Part shown: in pieces, positions 63,013 through 64,000 of the stretch
Numbering within the stretch: position 1 is the first letter of the stretch
Layout: each line of letters begins with the position of its first letter
The notes under the pieces: model-generated
Seen by the model: the letters and a program-made list of their open reading frames with translations, nothing else
Databases searched by the model: none
What the model was told of the DNA's origin: nothing
Program-made: the position numbers and the translations under genes
Assembly: GCA_022225965.2 (NCBI GenBank)
Contig: JAKJXP020000028.1
Coordinates: 1-64,000 of the forward strand
Source: Diatrype stigma
Lineage: Eukaryota; Ascomycota; Sordariomycetes; Xylariales; Diatrypaceae
Length of the DNA stretch: 64,000 nucleotides
Direction: 5' to 3'

Positions 63013-64000
63013 AACCTCGGAGCTCAGCCTTCCGGGACTTTTGAGATTGGCTTTTGGAACTCTCGGTTCACCAAAAATTCAACTTGTCGTCCCTCTATTG
63101 GCTTTACTGCATTTCTGGTCTATTAAAACTTGCGGTGCTAGACAGTACTCGTGCGTGTAGCATGGCCGGGCGTTGAAGCATGGTGACATTCAGCATTAGG
63201 AGTGTCGAAAGGGTTCGAGGACAATCATGGGATTCATGCGGGTCCTGGGGGTTTCATTCACTATGGCGCTATGGACGGGTGAAAGAATGGGTTTTATGGT
63301 CAGATCGAACAGTATCTATTTAGCTGCACCGCTTGTCTGCCTGTTCGCTGAGAAATATGTGTATATGCCACTGGGTTTTTTATGGTAGCATATAATCGAC
63401 TGGGTGACATAGATACACATCCATATCACTCCTTGACTTACATTATGTGCGGCCTCATAAACATGGTCATCCTGCAACTGTCGTCCCACGACTGGCTACG
63501 TAAAATGTATGTCATCTGTTGCCCTCGTCGATTCCCTGTGTCATCAAGAAGCGGGGAAAGGGGGAGAATAAAGGAAAAGACCGTATCAAGTAGTCAGTTA
63601 TGGTATAGGGGCTGTGCTCCGGGCAAGGAGGGTATGCAGATACATAAAGCTTCCCACGTGTTAGTCCAACTGGATTCCCCGGGTGTTTACGCCTTGAAAC
63701 CTCGACTACGAATCGATATATACTTTTCGAAGCGGCTTCTCGTTCTTGAGACATATTTTAGCATATATGGTAAGTAGGAGGATGGTAGGTCCCATCATAA
63801 TGCATGATCTTTCAGCATCACTCCCCGACCGTTAATCTCGCGCTGTGGCATCATTATTCTTGCGTGGTTTATCTGCCCCACCTGCCCACGTTTAGGGTAT
63901 TTTATGATGCTTAGAAATATGTGAAATACACGGAAGTTGCGTCTCGTAGCAAGGTTTAGTCAATTTTCCCCTAGGGTGTGTGAAGCCCTCTGGTCCCTTA
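63013..64000. other. 3' flank of the F-box gene, no gene recognised
   Basis: About 1 kb to the window end. A 131-codon plus-strand frame at 63,382-63,777 has no recognisable domain and overlaps an antisense frame, so it is not called as a gene. Part of this is probably the 3' untranslated region. Confidence 0.4.

Noticed and set aside
63382..63777. 131-codon plus-strand frame after the F-box gene
   Set aside because: No domain, no good start context, and an equally long antisense frame overlaps it; more likely 3' flank.

Overview
The window looks like a filamentous ascomycete chromosome (Pezizomycotina, most likely a sordariomycete). Genes carry short spliceosomal introns with GTRNG-type donors and CTAAC/CTGAC-like branch sites. 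Every recognisable core gene is of eukaryotic/fungal type. About 40% of the window is an AT-rich repeat island whose decay is C-to-T/G-to-A, as expected from repeat-induced point mutation (RIP).

Positions 1 to about 25,614 are the repeat island. No intact gene survives there, but several elements can still be read through the mutations: a Helitron (Rep domain plus Pif1-type helicase, + strand, roughly 4,500-9,120); a 662-bp retroposon inserted in that Helitron with a perfect 15-bp target-site duplication; a Tad1-like LINE on the minus strand (14,598-17,163) with scarred reverse-transcriptase motifs; a second copy of its 3' coding end (13,190-13,683); and another LINE-like element on the minus strand (about 18,000-25,250) with a partial copy at 13,684-14,597. 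Several copies of one shared 3' end, each followed by a trinucleotide (CAT/TAA)n tail, sit at element junctions. Tandem repeats and two unidentified decayed reading frames fill the rest. The island ends abruptly at a (CAT)n tract beside a truncated C2H2 zinc-finger fragment.

From 25,614 to 32,000 lies a gene-poor transition zone with two genes for probably secreted proteins: a BYS1/thaumatin-like protein and an arylsulfotransferase-family protein.

From 31,951 to 63,012 the window holds conserved housekeeping genes: MDN1 (midasin, 4,926 aa, 60S pre-ribosome remodelling), mitochondrial ribosomal protein bL12m, a ketopantoate reductase-family enzyme, CTK3 (CTD kinase subunit gamma), pyrroline-5-carboxylate reductase (last step of proline synthesis), HAT1 (type B histone acetyltransferase), a ZIP9/Atx2-like metal transporter and an F-box/WD40 protein of the Cdc4/Fbxw7 type. 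Three divergent pairs (MDN1/bL12m, CTK3/P5CR, HAT1/ZIP) share 0.65-1.1 kb promoter regions rich in TACC/GGTA repeats. These genes serve separate core processes and form no obvious cluster. All gene models here were spliced by eye and every exon junction keeps frame.
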